From Alphaproteobacteria bacterium (GTDB taxonomy: Bacteria; Pseudomonadota; Alphaproteobacteria; UBA6615), in NCBI GenBank assembly GCA_021774575.1, contig JAJFIX010000038.1, forward strand, positions 1 through 64,000: a stretch of DNA of 64,000 nucleotides, read 5' to 3'. Below are positions 1-9,859 of the stretch, piece by piece. Numbering within the stretch: position 1 is the first letter of the stretch; every line of letters starts with the position of its first letter. Below the pieces are notes generated by a model that worked only from the letters and a program-made list of their open reading frames with translations, was not told where the DNA came from and searched no databases. The translations under genes and the position numbers were made by a program.

Positions 1-221
1 GTGGCGATATCCGCTCTAAAATAGACAATCATGGCCGCCAGGGTTCCAAGATGTACGGCCGCGTCGAAGGCTAATTCCTGACTGAGAGTTAATGTCGGTT
101 GCCCGAGTCCAGTTTCGGTCATGGCAAGCCGGGCCAAGATCAGGTGGCCGCTTGAACTGATTGGTAAAAATTCGGTAATGCCCTGGACAAGTGCCAGAAT
201 CGCAAGAGGAAGAAAGGCCAA
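1..221 (-). CDS. uppP: Undecaprenyl-diphosphatase UppP (BacA family), N-terminal part only
   Basis: Partial gene, reading leftward and cut by the window edge after about 73 codons. The family dephosphorylates undecaprenyl pyrophosphate in the inner membrane, recycling the lipid carrier for peptidoglycan and surface glycans. The reading frame shows the family signature: a hydrophobic first segment followed by [15 protein letters not shown] near residues 13-27, then a second helix ending in a segment like [18 protein letters not shown] chose the TTG at 221-219 because an in-frame TAA lies directly before it and a GGAG sits 8 bases upstream. A nearby ATG opens a different frame with no family match. 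The catalytic C-terminal half is outside the window. Confidence 0.9.
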   Translation of the reverse strand, partial: MAFLPLAILALVQGITEFLPISSSGHLILARLAMTETGLGQPTLTLSQELAFDAAVHLGTLAAMIVYFRADIA

Positions 222-553
222 TTAATCGTCTCCGCATCGCGATGTGGGTTCGTCATGTATATGGCATCGCCGCCGGATGCCTGCCAACCGCAAAATTTCT
301 GAGCCTCAGAGACCAAGCGTCAATACATTATAGTGCCGAAATGAGACAAAAAATATCAAATATCGCACTTTGCCGCTGCCATTTCAGAGTGCACAGTATT
401 TTTGAGAGAAAATAGGTCAAATATATTGACTGTTCTGCTGTATTTTGCTCGCACAGCCTGCTTAAATCGACTAATAGAGGGCGCATGCGGCCTCGTGAGC
501 GCTGACATTCATTTGAAATCCATACCTGCTTTAATGACAAATGGGCTGACCCA
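222..553. other. Divergent intergenic region between uppP and gltD
   Basis: This 332-base gap separates the divergent uppP and gltD starts and must hold both promoters. It is more AT-rich than the flanking genes. I found no convincing small gene, tRNA, riboswitch fold or sigma-54 element. Short open frames here lack ribosome-binding sites and recognisable products. Confidence 0.5.
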
Positions 554-1990
554 ATGGCAGAAAAAATGCTGCGTTTTGTCGATATTGACCGTCGGATGCC
601 TGAAAAGGCGGATGCCCAGGCGCGGCGTGAAAATTGGCACGAAATATACGAAAAAATAGCCGCCCAACAGGCCAGCGAGCAGGCATCGCGTTGTTCTCAA
701 TGCGGTGTACCGTTTTGCCAAGTTCACTGCCCACTTCATAACAATATTCCAGATTGGCTGCTACTAACGGCACAAGGACGGCTTGAGGAGGCCTATGAAA
801 TCTCGTCGGCGACCAATAATTTTCCTGAAATTTGTGGGCGCATTTGCCCCCAGGATCGATTGTGCGAAGGCAGTTGCGTGATCGAGCAGTCCGATCATGG
901 CACTGTCACCATCGGGTCGATCGAGACCTATATCACCGATGCCGCCTTTGAGAACGGTTGGGTGCGCCCTGCCACTCCCGCGCTCGAGCGCGATCAATCT
1001 ATCGCCATTATCGGGTCAGGCCCCGGCGGTTTGGCCGCCGCCGACATGCTTCGTCGCCAAGGATATGAGGTTGATGTCTATGATCGCCACGACCGGGTCG
1101 GCGGCTTGCTGATTTATGGCATTCCGAATTTCAAGCTGGAAAAAGAACTCGTCGCCCGCCGCGCGGACTTACTCGCAGAAAGTGGCGTGAAGTTTCACCT
1201 CAACACCAATATCGGCGTAGATGTCACCTTTGATGAGCTACGTGACCGGCATGACGCGGTGCTTGTCGCAACGGGCGTCTATGCGCCACGGGAAATGAAC
1301 TGTCCCGGCGATGAGTTGGACGGCATCGTTCAGGCGATGGCGTATTTGATTGCCGCCAACCGGGTTGGCCTTAACGACACGGTGGCTGAGTTTGACAACG
1401 GTACTCTCGACGCGAAGGACAAAAACGTAATTGTCATTGGCGGCGGTGACACGGCGATGGATTGCGTGCGCACTGCCGTGCGTCAGGGGGCGAGTTCGGT
1501 GACATGTCTCTACCGTCGAAATCGAGAAAATATGCCCGGGTCGGTTCGCGAAGTGGAAAATGCCGAGGAAGAGGGGGTCGACTTTGCCTGGCTCAGCGGT
1601 CCCGAAACCTTTTTGGGCGACAGGCGGGTCGACGCGGTGCGGGTTCAAAAAATGCGCCTTGGGTTGCCAGATGCGACTGGGCGCCAGTGGCCCGAGCCGG
1701 TTCCGGGTTCAAGCCATGATCTCAAAGCCGATTTAGTCATTAAAGCCTTGGGCTTTGATCCGGAGAACTTGCCTACTTTGTTTGGTCAACCGGACCTGCC
1801 GGTTAGTGAATGGGGCACGGTTTTGGTCGAACCGGAAACCGGTATGACGGCGCTCGATGGGGTTTTTGCCGCCGGTGATATTGTGCGGGGGGCCAGCCTG
1901 GTTGTTTGGGCGATCCACGACGGCAGAGCTGCTGCGGCGGCAATCCATAAATATATTCAAGACAGGCCGAAGGCGGAGGCGGACCTATGA
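554..1990 (+). CDS. gltD: Glutamate synthase (NADPH) small subunit
   Basis: The beta subunit passes electrons from NADPH through FAD and iron-sulfur clusters to the large subunit, which makes glutamate from glutamine and 2-oxoglutarate. The 478-residue length is typical. The N-terminus carries two cysteine groups for 4Fe-4S clusters: C47, C50, C55, C59 and C94, C98, C104, C108. The FAD-binding GSGPGG is at residues 154-159, and the NADPH site contains VIGGGDTAMDC near residue 295. The stop overlaps the gltB start (ATGA), so the two are translationally coupled. The start at ATG 554 is supported by family alignment rather than by a strong Shine-Dalgarno; ATG 566 is an alternative. The small-subunit gene lies first here. 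Confidence 0.95.
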   Translation: MAEKMLRFVDIDRRMPEKADAQARRENWHEIYEKIAAQQASEQASRCSQCGVPFCQVHCPLHNNIPDWLLLTAQGRLEEAYEISSATNNFPEICGRICPQDRLCEGSCVIEQSDHGTVTIGSIETYITDAAFENGWVRPATPALERDQSIAIIGSGPGGLAAADMLRRQGYEVDVYDRHDRVGGLLIYGIPNFKLEKELVARRADLLAESGVKFHLNTNIGVDVTFDELRDRHDAVLVATGVYAPREMNCPGDELDGIVQAMAYLIAANRVGLNDTVAEFDNGTLDAKDKNVIVIGGGDTAMDCVRTAVRQGASSVTCLYRRNRENMPGSVREVENAEEEGVDFAWLSGPETFLGDRRVDAVRVQKMRLGLPDATGRQWPEPVPGSSHDLKADLVIKALGFDPENLPTLFGQPDLPVSEWGTVLVEPETGMTALDGVFAAGDIVRGASLVVWAIHDGRAAAAAIHKYIQDRPKAEADL

Positions 1991-4900
1991 AAAGCACTAA
2001 TTCCGGAACCCAATTTGTCGCCGATTGGCAGGAGAATGCCGCAAAATTAATTGCAGAGCATGCCTACGATCCCGCCGATGAACACGACGCGTGCGGCGTC
2101 GGTCTGGTCGCGGCAATTGATGGAAAGGCCAGTCGCAAAGTGGTGGAGGCGGGGATTTCCGCCCTATCCGCCCTGTGGCACCGCGGCGCCGTCGATGCTG
2201 ATGGCAAAACCGGCGACGGGGCGGGGATCCATCTGCAAATTCCACAGGAATTTTTTAAAGAACATATTCGTGATACCGGCCATGAACCGTCATCGGGGCG
2301 ACTTGCCGTGGGCATGGTTTTTCTGCCGCGCACCGACTATGTCCAACAGGAGCGATGCCGGGTGATCGTTGAATCCGAAGTCATTGCTTCGGGCCATACG
2401 CTTTATGGGTGGCGCCAGGTACCGGTCAATACCGACATTATTGGTGAAAAGGCGAACGCAACCCGTCCCGAGATAGAACAGGTGATGATCGCCAATAATC
2501 GTGGTGTCTCTAATCCGCGCTTCGAGCTCGATCTCTATTTGATCCGACGGAAAGTCGAAAAGCGTGTCGCCGATGAGGCGATCAAGGATTTCTATATCTG
2601 CTCGCTAAGCTGCCGGTCGATTATCTATAAAGGGCTTTTTCTGGCAGAGCAGCTGGCCGACTTTTACCCCGATTTGCTCGACCAAAGCTTTGAGTCAAAT
2701 TTTGCCGTCTACCATCAACGGTATTCGACCAACACCTTTCCAACTTGGTCTCTGGTTCAACCATTTCGCATTATCGCCCACAATGGCGAAATCAATACGG
2801 TGACGGGCAATGTAAATTGGATGCGGGTGCATGAGTCGCGCATGGCCTCGGACGTCCTGGGTGACGGTATCAAAGACGTTTTGCCGGTGATTTCATCGGG
2901 CACGTCCGATAGCGCCGCTCTTGATGCTGTCTTTGAATTAATGATCCGCGGTAGTGACCGGGATCTGCCGATGACCAAGTCGCTGCTGATCCCCGGTGCT
3001 TGGGAAAAAAATGAGTCGATACCCAAACCCCATCGGGACCTATTTGCCTATTGTCATTCGGTGATGGAACCCTGGGACGGCCCGGCGGCGATCTGCGGAT
3101 TTGGCGGTCGTTGGGCGATTGCCGGCATGGACCGTAACGGTTTGCGGCCTCTGCGTTACTCGGTGACCGCCGACGGATTACTGATCGTCGGGTCGGAAAC
3201 CGGGATGGTTCGGGTCGAAGAAAATAACATTCTTGAAAAAGGCCGTGTCGGGCCTGGCGAAATGATTGCCGTGGATTTGTGGGAAGGGAAATTCTTTCAC
3301 AATGGCGAGCTCCGCGATGTGATGGCGGCAAAGCAGCCATTTGGCGATTGGGCGCGCAATGTCCGTCGCCTGGATCTATCCCAGACGCCGCTGCGCGATG
3401 TCGCGCCCAAGTTTGGTGCTAGCGAACTGCGGCGCCGCCAGACCCTGTATGGTTGGTCGATGGAGGAGCTTGAACTCATCCTGCATCCGATGGCGGCCGA
3501 GGGCAAAGAAACTACCGGCTCGATGGGCGACGACACGCCAATCGCCGTCCTTTCCGAGAAATATCGCGGCCTGCATCATTTCTTCCGGCAAAATTTCGCC
3601 CAAGTTACAAATCCGCCGATCGATAGTTTGCGGGAGGCGGCGGTGATGACGTTGAGCACCCGGCTCGGCAAGCTGGAAAATATCCTGGTCGAAAATCCGG
3701 CCCAGATGGACATGCTTCAACTTGATGCACCGGTATTATCGAATGCCGAATTTGCACGTGTGACTGCCGCAATGGGCGATAATGTCAGCGAAATTGACGC
3801 GACGTTTGCTGTTGGTGACGGTGAAAGCGCCCTTGCCGATGCTTTAATGCGCATTCGTGTTGAGGCCGAGGAGGCGGTGCGCGAAGGGGCCGCGCATCTT
3901 ATTTTATCTGATATCGGGGTTGATCCGTCGCGGGCACCGGTGCCGATGATATTGGCCTGTGCGTGCGTCCATACCCATCTGGTCAACCAGTCCCTGCGGT
4001 CCTATGCCTCGATCGATATTCGGTCGGGGGAGTGCCTAGATACCCATTATGCGGCCGTTCTGATCGGCGTCGGTGCGACAACGGTAAACCCTTATTTAGC
4101 CGAACTAACCATCGCCGACCGTCATGCGCGCGATCTTTTTGCCGGGACTGAAGACAATTTTGGGGTCGACGAATGGGTTGGTCGATATAAAACAGCGATC
4201 AATGCGGGCTTGCTGAAAATCATGTCGAAGATGGGAATTTCGGTGCTCGCCTCCTATCGCGGCGGATATAATTTCGAAGCCATCGGATTATCCCGCTCGC
4301 TTGTCGATGAATTTTTCCCCGGCATGAAGAGTCGAATTTCAGGTATTGGCCTTGGGGGTATTCAGCGCAAAGTTCTCGAAATCCACGGACGCGCCTTTGA
4401 CCAGTCGGTTACCGCATTGCCGGTGACCGGCCTCTATCGTTACCGCCATGACGGCGAGGCCCACGGGTTTACAGGGGAACCGATCCATGCACTCCAGCAT
4501 GCGGTTGCCACGGAAAATTACGCCACCTATAAAAAATATTTGGCCATGATCGCGGCTCAACCACCGATAAATATTCGCGATCTGATGGATTTTCGGGATC
4601 CGGGTCGAAATCTCGATATCGATGAAGTGGAATCTATTACCGAAATCAGGAAGCGTCTGGTGGCGCCGGGCATATCCCTTGGCGCATTGAGCGTTGAAGC
4701 CCATGAGACCCTATCGATTGCGATGAACCGCATCGGCGCTAAATCCGATTCCGGTGAAGGTGGTGAAGATCCCAGTCGCTATAAGCCGAAACCAAATGGC
4801 GATAATGCGTCAAGCGCCATCAAGCAAGTGGCATCCGGGCGGTTCGGCGTGACGGCTGAATATCTAAATAACTGTCGCGAAATTGAGATTAAGATCGCCC

Positions 4901-6567
4901 AAGGCGCCAAGCCTGGCGAGGGCGGTCAGCTGCCGGGCTTTAAGGTGACCGAGATGATTGCGCGGTTACGCCACTCGACCAAGGGCGTCACCTTGATAAG
5001 CCCGCCGCCCCATCACGATATTTATTCTATCGAGGATTTGGCGCAGCTCATCTACGACCTCAAACAGATAAATCCCGACGCCAAGGTCTGCGTCAAATTG
5101 GTGGCGCGCAGCGGTATTGGCACGGTGGCTGCCGGGGTCGCCAAGGCCCATGCCGACGTTATTTTGATTTCGGGAAATTCCGGCGGTACCGGGGCCAGCC
5201 CGCAAAGCTCGATTAAATATGCCGGCCTACCCTGGGAAATGGGACTGGCCGAGGTACATCAGGTGCTGACCCTAAACCGGCTCCGTCACCGGGTTCGCCT
5301 GCGGGTCGATGGCGGCATTCGCAGCGGTCGCGATGTGGTCATTGCCGCCATGCTGGGGGCCGATGAATATGGGATCGGCACGACCAGCCTTGTCGCCATG
5401 GGCTGTATTATGGTGCGCCAATGCCATTCCAATACCTGCCCTGTCGGGGTTTGCACCCAAGACGAGGCGTTGCGCAAAAAATTCTCCGGTACGCCGGAAA
5501 AAGTCATTAATCTTTTTACATTTGTTGCCGAGGAGGTGCGCGAGACTCTCGCCCGTCTGGGTTTTGCCGACATGAATTCGATTACCGGTCGATCCGACCT
5601 ATTGCATCAGGTCAGCCGGGGGAACCCCTATCTCGATGATCTGGATCTCAATCCCATATTGGTGCGGGCCGATGTTGGTGACTATGACCCGGCCAATAAG
5701 GTGCGTCGCAACGCGGTACCCGAGACCCTGGACGCACAAATGATTATCGATGCCGAGCCACTGTTTCGGGATGGCGAAAAAATGCAGCTCGCCTACTCTA
5801 TTCGAAATACCCAGCGGGCGATCGGTGCTAAAATGAGTTCCAAAATTACCCGCAAATTTGGCATGAAGACATTGCAGCCGGGCCATGCATCAGTGCGATT
5901 GCGCGGGTCGGCAGGCCAATCTCTTGGGGCGTTTTTGGTGCAAGGGCTTAAATTAGAAGTGCTCGGCGATGCCAATGATTATTGCGGCAAGGGTTTGTCC
6001 GGGGGCACCATTGTCGTCAAGTTGCCGTCGTCTTCTCGTTTGCAAACCAATGTAAATTCCATATTGGGCAATGTTGCGCTTTATGGTGCGACCGCCGGTA
6101 AACTATTTGCCGCCGGTCTGGTTGGGGACCGGTTCGCTGTCCGAAATTCCGGCGCCGAGACGGTTGTCGAAGGTTGCGGCTCGAATGGGTGTGAATATAT
6201 GACTGGTGGAACCGTGGTCATATTGGGCCCGGTCGGTAGCAATTTCGGCGCCGGTATGACCGGTGGTATGGCTTTTCTCTATGATCCCGAAGCTGTATTG
6301 GAAAAAAGCGCAAATGCCGACACGATTCTCTGGGATCGGATACGCTCTACCCATTGGCAGGACGTAGCGTACCGGTTATTGGAAGAGCATGTCGCCGAGA
6401 CCGGATCGATCCATGCCGCACGTATCCTCGACAATTGGGATCTTGAATGCGATAGCTTCATGCAGGTCGTGCCAAAAGACATGGCGGATAGGCTCGACTA
6501 TCCGCTTATAGAGGCCGGGTTTTCCGGTAATGAGGCGCTTGAGCAATCGCAGGGCGCCGCAGAATAG
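1987..6567 (+). CDS. gltB: Glutamate synthase (NADPH) large subunit
   Basis: At 1526 residues this is the full-length alpha subunit. It has a class II glutamine amidotransferase domain at the N-terminus, a central domain, an FMN-binding 2-oxoglutarate synthase domain and a C-terminal beta-helix GXGXG domain. The predicted nucleophile is Cys36 in the motif DACGVG; the family removes the preceding propeptide so that Cys becomes the N-terminus. The 3Fe-4S ligands are C1140, C1146 and C1151 within a CxxxxxCxxxxC motif. The FMN domain shows GAKPGEGGQLPG and GNSGGTGASP. It forms an operon with gltD (4-base overlap), and fzlA follows after 9 bases. Confidence 0.97.
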   Translation: MKSTNSGTQFVADWQENAAKLIAEHAYDPADEHDACGVGLVAAIDGKASRKVVEAGISALSALWHRGAVDADGKTGDGAGIHLQIPQEFFKEHIRDTGHEPSSGRLAVGMVFLPRTDYVQQERCRVIVESEVIASGHTLYGWRQVPVNTDIIGEKANATRPEIEQVMIANNRGVSNPRFELDLYLIRRKVEKRVADEAIKDFYICSLSCRSIIYKGLFLAEQLADFYPDLLDQSFESNFAVYHQRYSTNTFPTWSLVQPFRIIAHNGEINTVTGNVNWMRVHESRMASDVLGDGIKDVLPVISSGTSDSAALDAVFELMIRGSDRDLPMTKSLLIPGAWEKNESIPKPHRDLFAYCHSVMEPWDGPAAICGFGGRWAIAGMDRNGLRPLRYSVTADGLLIVGSETGMVRVEENNILEKGRVGPGEMIAVDLWEGKFFHNGELRDVMAAKQPFGDWARNVRRLDLSQTPLRDVAPKFGASELRRRQTLYGWSMEELELILHPMAAEGKETTGSMGDDTPIAVLSEKYRGLHHFFRQNFAQVTNPPIDSLREAAVMTLSTRLGKLENILVENPAQMDMLQLDAPVLSNAEFARVTAAMGDNVSEIDATFAVGDGESALADALMRIRVEAEEAVREGAAHLILSDIGVDPSRAPVPMILACACVHTHLVNQSLRSYASIDIRSGECLDTHYAAVLIGVGATTVNPYLAELTIADRHARDLFAGTEDNFGVDEWVGRYKTAINAGLLKIMSKMGISVLASYRGGYNFEAIGLSRSLVDEFFPGMKSRISGIGLGGIQRKVLEIHGRAFDQSVTALPVTGLYRYRHDGEAHGFTGEPIHALQHAVATENYATYKKYLAMIAAQPPINIRDLMDFRDPGRNLDIDEVESITEIRKRLVAPGISLGALSVEAHETLSIAMNRIGAKSDSGEGGEDPSRYKPKPNGDNASSAIKQVASGRFGVTAEYLNNCREIEIKIAQGAKPGEGGQLPGFKVTEMIARLRHSTKGVTLISPPPHHDIYSIEDLAQLIYDLKQINPDAKVCVKLVARSGIGTVAAGVAKAHADVILISGNSGGTGASPQSSIKYAGLPWEMGLAEVHQVLTLNRLRHRVRLRVDGGIRSGRDVVIAAMLGADEYGIGTTSLVAMGCIMVRQCHSNTCPVGVCTQDEALRKKFSGTPEKVINLFTFVAEEVRETLARLGFADMNSITGRSDLLHQVSRGNPYLDDLDLNPILVRADVGDYDPANKVRRNAVPETLDAQMIIDAEPLFRDGEKMQLAYSIRNTQRAIGAKMSSKITRKFGMKTLQPGHASVRLRGSAGQSLGAFLVQGLKLEVLGDANDYCGKGLSGGTIVVKLPSSSRLQTNVNSILGNVALYGATAGKLFAAGLVGDRFAVRNSGAETVVEGCGSNGCEYMTGGTVVILGPVGSNFGAGMTGGMAFLYDPEAVLEKSANADTILWDRIRSTHWQDVAYRLLEEHVAETGSIHAARILDNWDLECDSFMQVVPKDMADRLDYPLIEAGFSGNEALEQSQGAAE

Positions 6568-6576
6568 ACGGGGCCC

Positions 6577-7245
6577 ATGCGCACACTCTATCATCAACCG
6601 CTCAATCCTTTTTGCCGCAAAGTGCGGATCCTATTGGCGGAGAAAAACCTCGGTTTCACGATTGTCGAGGAACCAATAGAGGCGCGCCGGGAAGACTTCC
6701 TGCGGCTTAATCCGGCTGGTGAAGTGCCGGTGCTGATTGATGAGAATGGCGCCGTCATCCCCGATTCCGTTGCAATTTGCGAATATCTGGAAGAGTGCTA
6801 TGCCGGTGTCGCACTCCTCGGTGCGACGCCAGTGGCACGGGCCGAAACGCGGCGGCTTGCCCAGTGGTTTGACGACAAGTTTGCTCGCGAGGTAACCCGC
6901 AATCTTGTCGACGAGAAAATTGGCAAGCGGCTTTCGGGCGCTGGCGGTCCCAATTCCCAGGCCATTCGCGCCGGTCTGGCCAATATCGACATTCATCTAT
7001 CGTATATTTGTTATCTGGTTGAACGGCGCAATTGGTTGGCCGGTGACGAGATTAGCTTGGCCGATATCGCGGCCGCCGCGCATTTATCCTGCGTTGACTA
7101 TCTTGGCGATGTCCCGTGGGAAAATTATCAGGATGCGAAAAACTGGTATGCGCGGATTAAATCGCGACCCAGCATGCGCGCCCTACTTGCTGACCATATT
7201 GCCGGCACACCGCCGCCACGCCATTACGCGAATTTAGATTTTTGA
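6577..7245 (+). CDS. fzlA: FzlA-like glutathione S-transferase fold protein
   Basis: A 222-residue protein with an N-terminal thioredoxin-like domain (roughly 1-80, with LNPAGEVPVLID) and an all-helical C-terminal domain. In Caulobacter, FzlA has this fold but no known GST catalysis; it binds FtsZ filaments, bends them and sets constriction rate. The strongest clue is the C-terminal tail PPPRHYANLDF, which matches the conserved functional tail of FzlA proteins and is absent from ordinary GSTs. The gene follows gltB closely and may be cotranscribed with it. A plain GST remains possible; the tail makes FzlA the better call. Confidence 0.78.
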   Translation: MRTLYHQPLNPFCRKVRILLAEKNLGFTIVEEPIEARREDFLRLNPAGEVPVLIDENGAVIPDSVAICEYLEECYAGVALLGATPVARAETRRLAQWFDDKFAREVTRNLVDEKIGKRLSGAGGPNSQAIRAGLANIDIHLSYICYLVERRNWLAGDEISLADIAAAAHLSCVDYLGDVPWENYQDAKNWYARIKSRPSMRALLADHIAGTPPPRHYANLDF

Positions 7246-7270
7246 CCCTTGGGTTTCCGTATTCGAGTGG

Positions 7271-8050
7271 TCATTGTGTTCGGGCTGCCGCTAATTCGGC
7301 CAGGTTGGTGCGGGCCAGCTCGGCTACCGGGCTGGCCGGTCGTTCGGCGATAACGGCATTCCAATCGAGCGCGGCTCCCATATCGTTGCCGTCTAATGCA
7401 TGCAAAAAACCTCGTTCCAGCAATGCGGTCGGATGGTTGGGGTCTTGGTTGATGGCCCTGGTGATATCGTCCCAAGCAAGGTCGACTGTGTCGAGTTTTC
7501 GATAGACACGGGCGCGAAGAATTAGCGCCTCGGTATGAGTTGGGTCCCGGTCGAGGACATGATTGAGGTCGTCCAGAGCACTGAATAAGTCGCCGGTCGC
7601 AACCCGAACTTTGCTCCGGTCGATACGGTAGGTTGCGACATTCGGGGCGATTTCGGTGGCCCAGTCGAGCAATGGCGCGGCGCGTTCGGCTTGGGCCGCT
7701 GCCAACCAGGCGATGGCCCCTTGATGGGCGATTTGGGCGCGCTGCCAGAGGGCAAGGTCGGTTGCCTCTTCGACCAGTGTCTCCAGGGCGATGGCGGCCA
7801 TGCTATAGTCGCCGATAGAAAATTGGGCCGAGGCGTAGCAATGGGCGGCACTATTGCCGCCGCCTTGTTCCAGCCAGTTCGCCGCCATGTCTATTGCGCG
7901 ATCTGGGAAAGTCCCGGCCAGTGTCAGACATCTATCGTAGCTGGGGGCAATCCCATCGCTACTTTGCGCCGTGGCGCTGCTTGCATAAACTATGGCGAGG
8001 CAGATCAAACTCGCTGCCATGGCCTTTGTCCAAACCGAAATTTGCGTCAT
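7271..8050 (-). CDS. Secreted TPR-repeat protein
   Basis: A 259-residue protein with a likely signal peptide (hydrophobic residues about 11-28, possible cleavage after the SSATA stretch) followed by tetratricopeptide repeats. Clear TPR units near residues 148-240 contain motifs such as SALDDLNHVLDRDPTHTEA and DPNHPTALLERGFLHA. TPR proteins are scaffolds, so this is probably a periplasmic protein-interaction factor; no enzymatic motif is visible. It is transcribed away from the epimerase-like gene at 8100 and runs convergently towards fzlA. The specific partner cannot be told from sequence. Confidence 0.75.
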   Translation of the reverse strand: MTQISVWTKAMAASLICLAIVYASSATAQSSDGIAPSYDRCLTLAGTFPDRAIDMAANWLEQGGGNSAAHCYASAQFSIGDYSMAAIALETLVEEATDLALWQRAQIAHQGAIAWLAAAQAERAAPLLDWATEIAPNVATYRIDRSKVRVATGDLFSALDDLNHVLDRDPTHTEALILRARVYRKLDTVDLAWDDITRAINQDPNHPTALLERGFLHALDGNDMGAALDWNAVIAERPASPVAELARTNLAELAAARTQ

Positions 8051-8099
8051 GTTAAACGAACCTCTATCGAAAATTCGAGAACAGCTTAGGTAATGCCTT

Positions 8100-9005
8100 A
8101 TGAGTCTTCCTATCGGTTCTGCCTCTAAGCTGGGGACAAAACCATACCGGCCGGGAACGCTATTCTGCTTTGGCCTCGGCTATACCGGTGTTGCGCTGGC
8201 CCGAGCATTGATCGGCGAGGGGTGGGACGTGCGGGCAAGTGAGCGCGAGGAGGCACCCCATGCCGCCTTTGCCACCGAGGGCGTTCAGGCCTACCCATTC
8301 GAAGCTGTCGGTGATGGGCTCAAGGACGTGACCCATTTGCTGGTCACCGCGCCGCCGATGGCGGGACGGGGCGACCCGGTGTTGGCGCGGTATCGGAACG
8401 ATATTGTTTCTCTTGCCCCCAATTTGACCTGGGTCGGATATCTTTCGACTACGGGGGTTTATGGAAACCGGGATGGTGGATGGGTGGACGAGACCTCATC
8501 TTTGCGACCGACGAGCGAACGCGCGACCTTGCGCGTCGCCGCCGAGGCCGCCTGGCGTGATATCCATGAAACTGTCGGGCTACCTTTGAACATCTTTCGT
8601 CTGGCCGGTATTTATGGGCCGCTCCGCAATGCACTGGAGACGGTAAAGGCTGGACGGGCCCGGCGCATTATCAAGCCGGGTCAGCTGTTCAGCCGTATCC
8701 ACCTCGACGACCTCGTCGCAGTGCTCAAGGCGTCAATGGCGGCCCCGCGACCGAGTGCCATATATAATATTTGCGACAACCAAGCCGCTCCGCCGCAAGA
8801 CGTGATCGAATATGCGTGCAATTTGCTTGGTGTTGCCCTGCCACCCGAGGAAGATTTCGCTGCTGCCGATTTGTCACCCATGGCGCGCAGTTTTTATGCC
8901 GACAATAAACGGGTTGCCAATAGGCGGATCCGCGAAGAACTCGGCATAAAGCTGGCCTATCCCAATTACCGGGTGGGGCTTAACGAGCTGGCGCAGCTTT
9001 ACTGA
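8100..9005 (+). CDS. NAD(P)-binding SDR-family protein, YeeZ-like
   Basis: A 301-residue extended short-chain dehydrogenase/epimerase-like protein. The Rossmann glycine motif FGLGYTG is at residues 24-30, later than usual because of a roughly 18-residue leader. The core motif LSTTGVYG is followed by WVDE, as in the YeeZ-like subgroup of nucleoside-diphosphate-sugar epimerase homologues. The classic YxxxK pair is not evident, so catalysis by the usual mechanism is uncertain. Substrate unknown. Its stop overlaps the convergent hydrolase stop by 7 bases. Confidence 0.8.
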   Translation: MSLPIGSASKLGTKPYRPGTLFCFGLGYTGVALARALIGEGWDVRASEREEAPHAAFATEGVQAYPFEAVGDGLKDVTHLLVTAPPMAGRGDPVLARYRNDIVSLAPNLTWVGYLSTTGVYGNRDGGWVDETSSLRPTSERATLRVAAEAAWRDIHETVGLPLNIFRLAGIYGPLRNALETVKAGRARRIIKPGQLFSRIHLDDLVAVLKASMAAPRPSAIYNICDNQAAPPQDVIEYACNLLGVALPPEEDFAAADLSPMARSFYADNKRVANRRIREELGIKLAYPNYRVGLNELAQLY

Positions 9006-9817
9006 GAGGCGGCCTGTAATTCGTCGCATAGACGGCGCACCGAACGGCTGATCAACGCCAAATCCTGCGGTCGCGACAGGCGGTGGTCGCCGGATTTAAC
9101 CAGGGTGACGGTGACATTGTCGCCGGTAATATGCTCGGCCAGGCGGGTTGAAAATGACCAGGGTACGTCCGGGTCGGCCATTCCATGAATGAGGTGGACC
9201 GGCATGGTGAGGTCAATCGGACCGGTCAATAGCAGGTGATTGCGACCGTCTTCGATCAAGGCGCGGGTGATGCGCGTGGGCTCATCTCCATAGTCGGTCG
9301 GTAGGTCTATATGGCCTACGGTTTTTATTGCATCGCGCTGGATATCGTTAAGGGACGGCCAAATCAGGTCTTGGGTGAAATCCGGGGCTGCTGCTAGTCC
9401 GACAAGTCCGGCGATGCGGTTTGACCGTGCCAGGGCGATCAACAGCATGATCCAGCCGCCCATCGAAGATCCAACCAGTATCAGCGGTCCTTCGGTTGTT
9501 TTGTCGATCACAGCCAGCGCGTCTTCGGTCCAACTGCCAATGGTGCCGTCGGCAAATGCACCGTCGGAACACCCATGACCGGCATAATCCAGACGTAGCA
9601 TGGCCTGCCCATGCGCCCGGGCCCACTGATCGAGGAAAACCGCCTTATCGCCCTCCATGTCGGACTTGAAGCCGGGTAAAAAAACCACCGTTGGAGATCG
9701 GCCGGAACGTGCTTTATAAGCGAGCCGTGAACCGTCCTGATCGATCCAGCGACAGTCGAGATCACGATGTGTTTGTGTCGATTGGCGGACGGGTGATGGA
9801 ATTGGCGTGTCGATCAT
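8999..9817 (-). CDS. Alpha/beta hydrolase, serine esterase/thioesterase type
   Basis: A 272-residue alpha/beta-hydrolase-fold protein. The nucleophile elbow is GSSMGG (GxSxG); the likely acid is in HGMADPDVP and the likely catalytic histidine in KSGDHRLS. The oxyanion-hole region is FLPGFKSDMEGDKA. The pattern resembles the ABHD10/palmitoyl-thioesterase-like group, but the substrate cannot be read from sequence. It is divergent from the glycosyltransferase at 9860 with only about 40 bases between start codons, so the two probably share a promoter region. Confidence 0.82.
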   Translation of the reverse strand: MIDTPIPSPVRQSTQTHRDLDCRWIDQDGSRLAYKARSGRSPTVVFLPGFKSDMEGDKAVFLDQWARAHGQAMLRLDYAGHGCSDGAFADGTIGSWTEDALAVIDKTTEGPLILVGSSMGGWIMLLIALARSNRIAGLVGLAAAPDFTQDLIWPSLNDIQRDAIKTVGHIDLPTDYGDEPTRITRALIEDGRNHLLLTGPIDLTMPVHLIHGMADPDVPWSFSTRLAEHITGDNVTVTLVKSGDHRLSRPQDLALISRSVRRLCDELQAASQ

Positions 9818-9859
9818 AATTATTGAACTCTGACTTTTGTAGGGCTGAGCAGGACTAAA

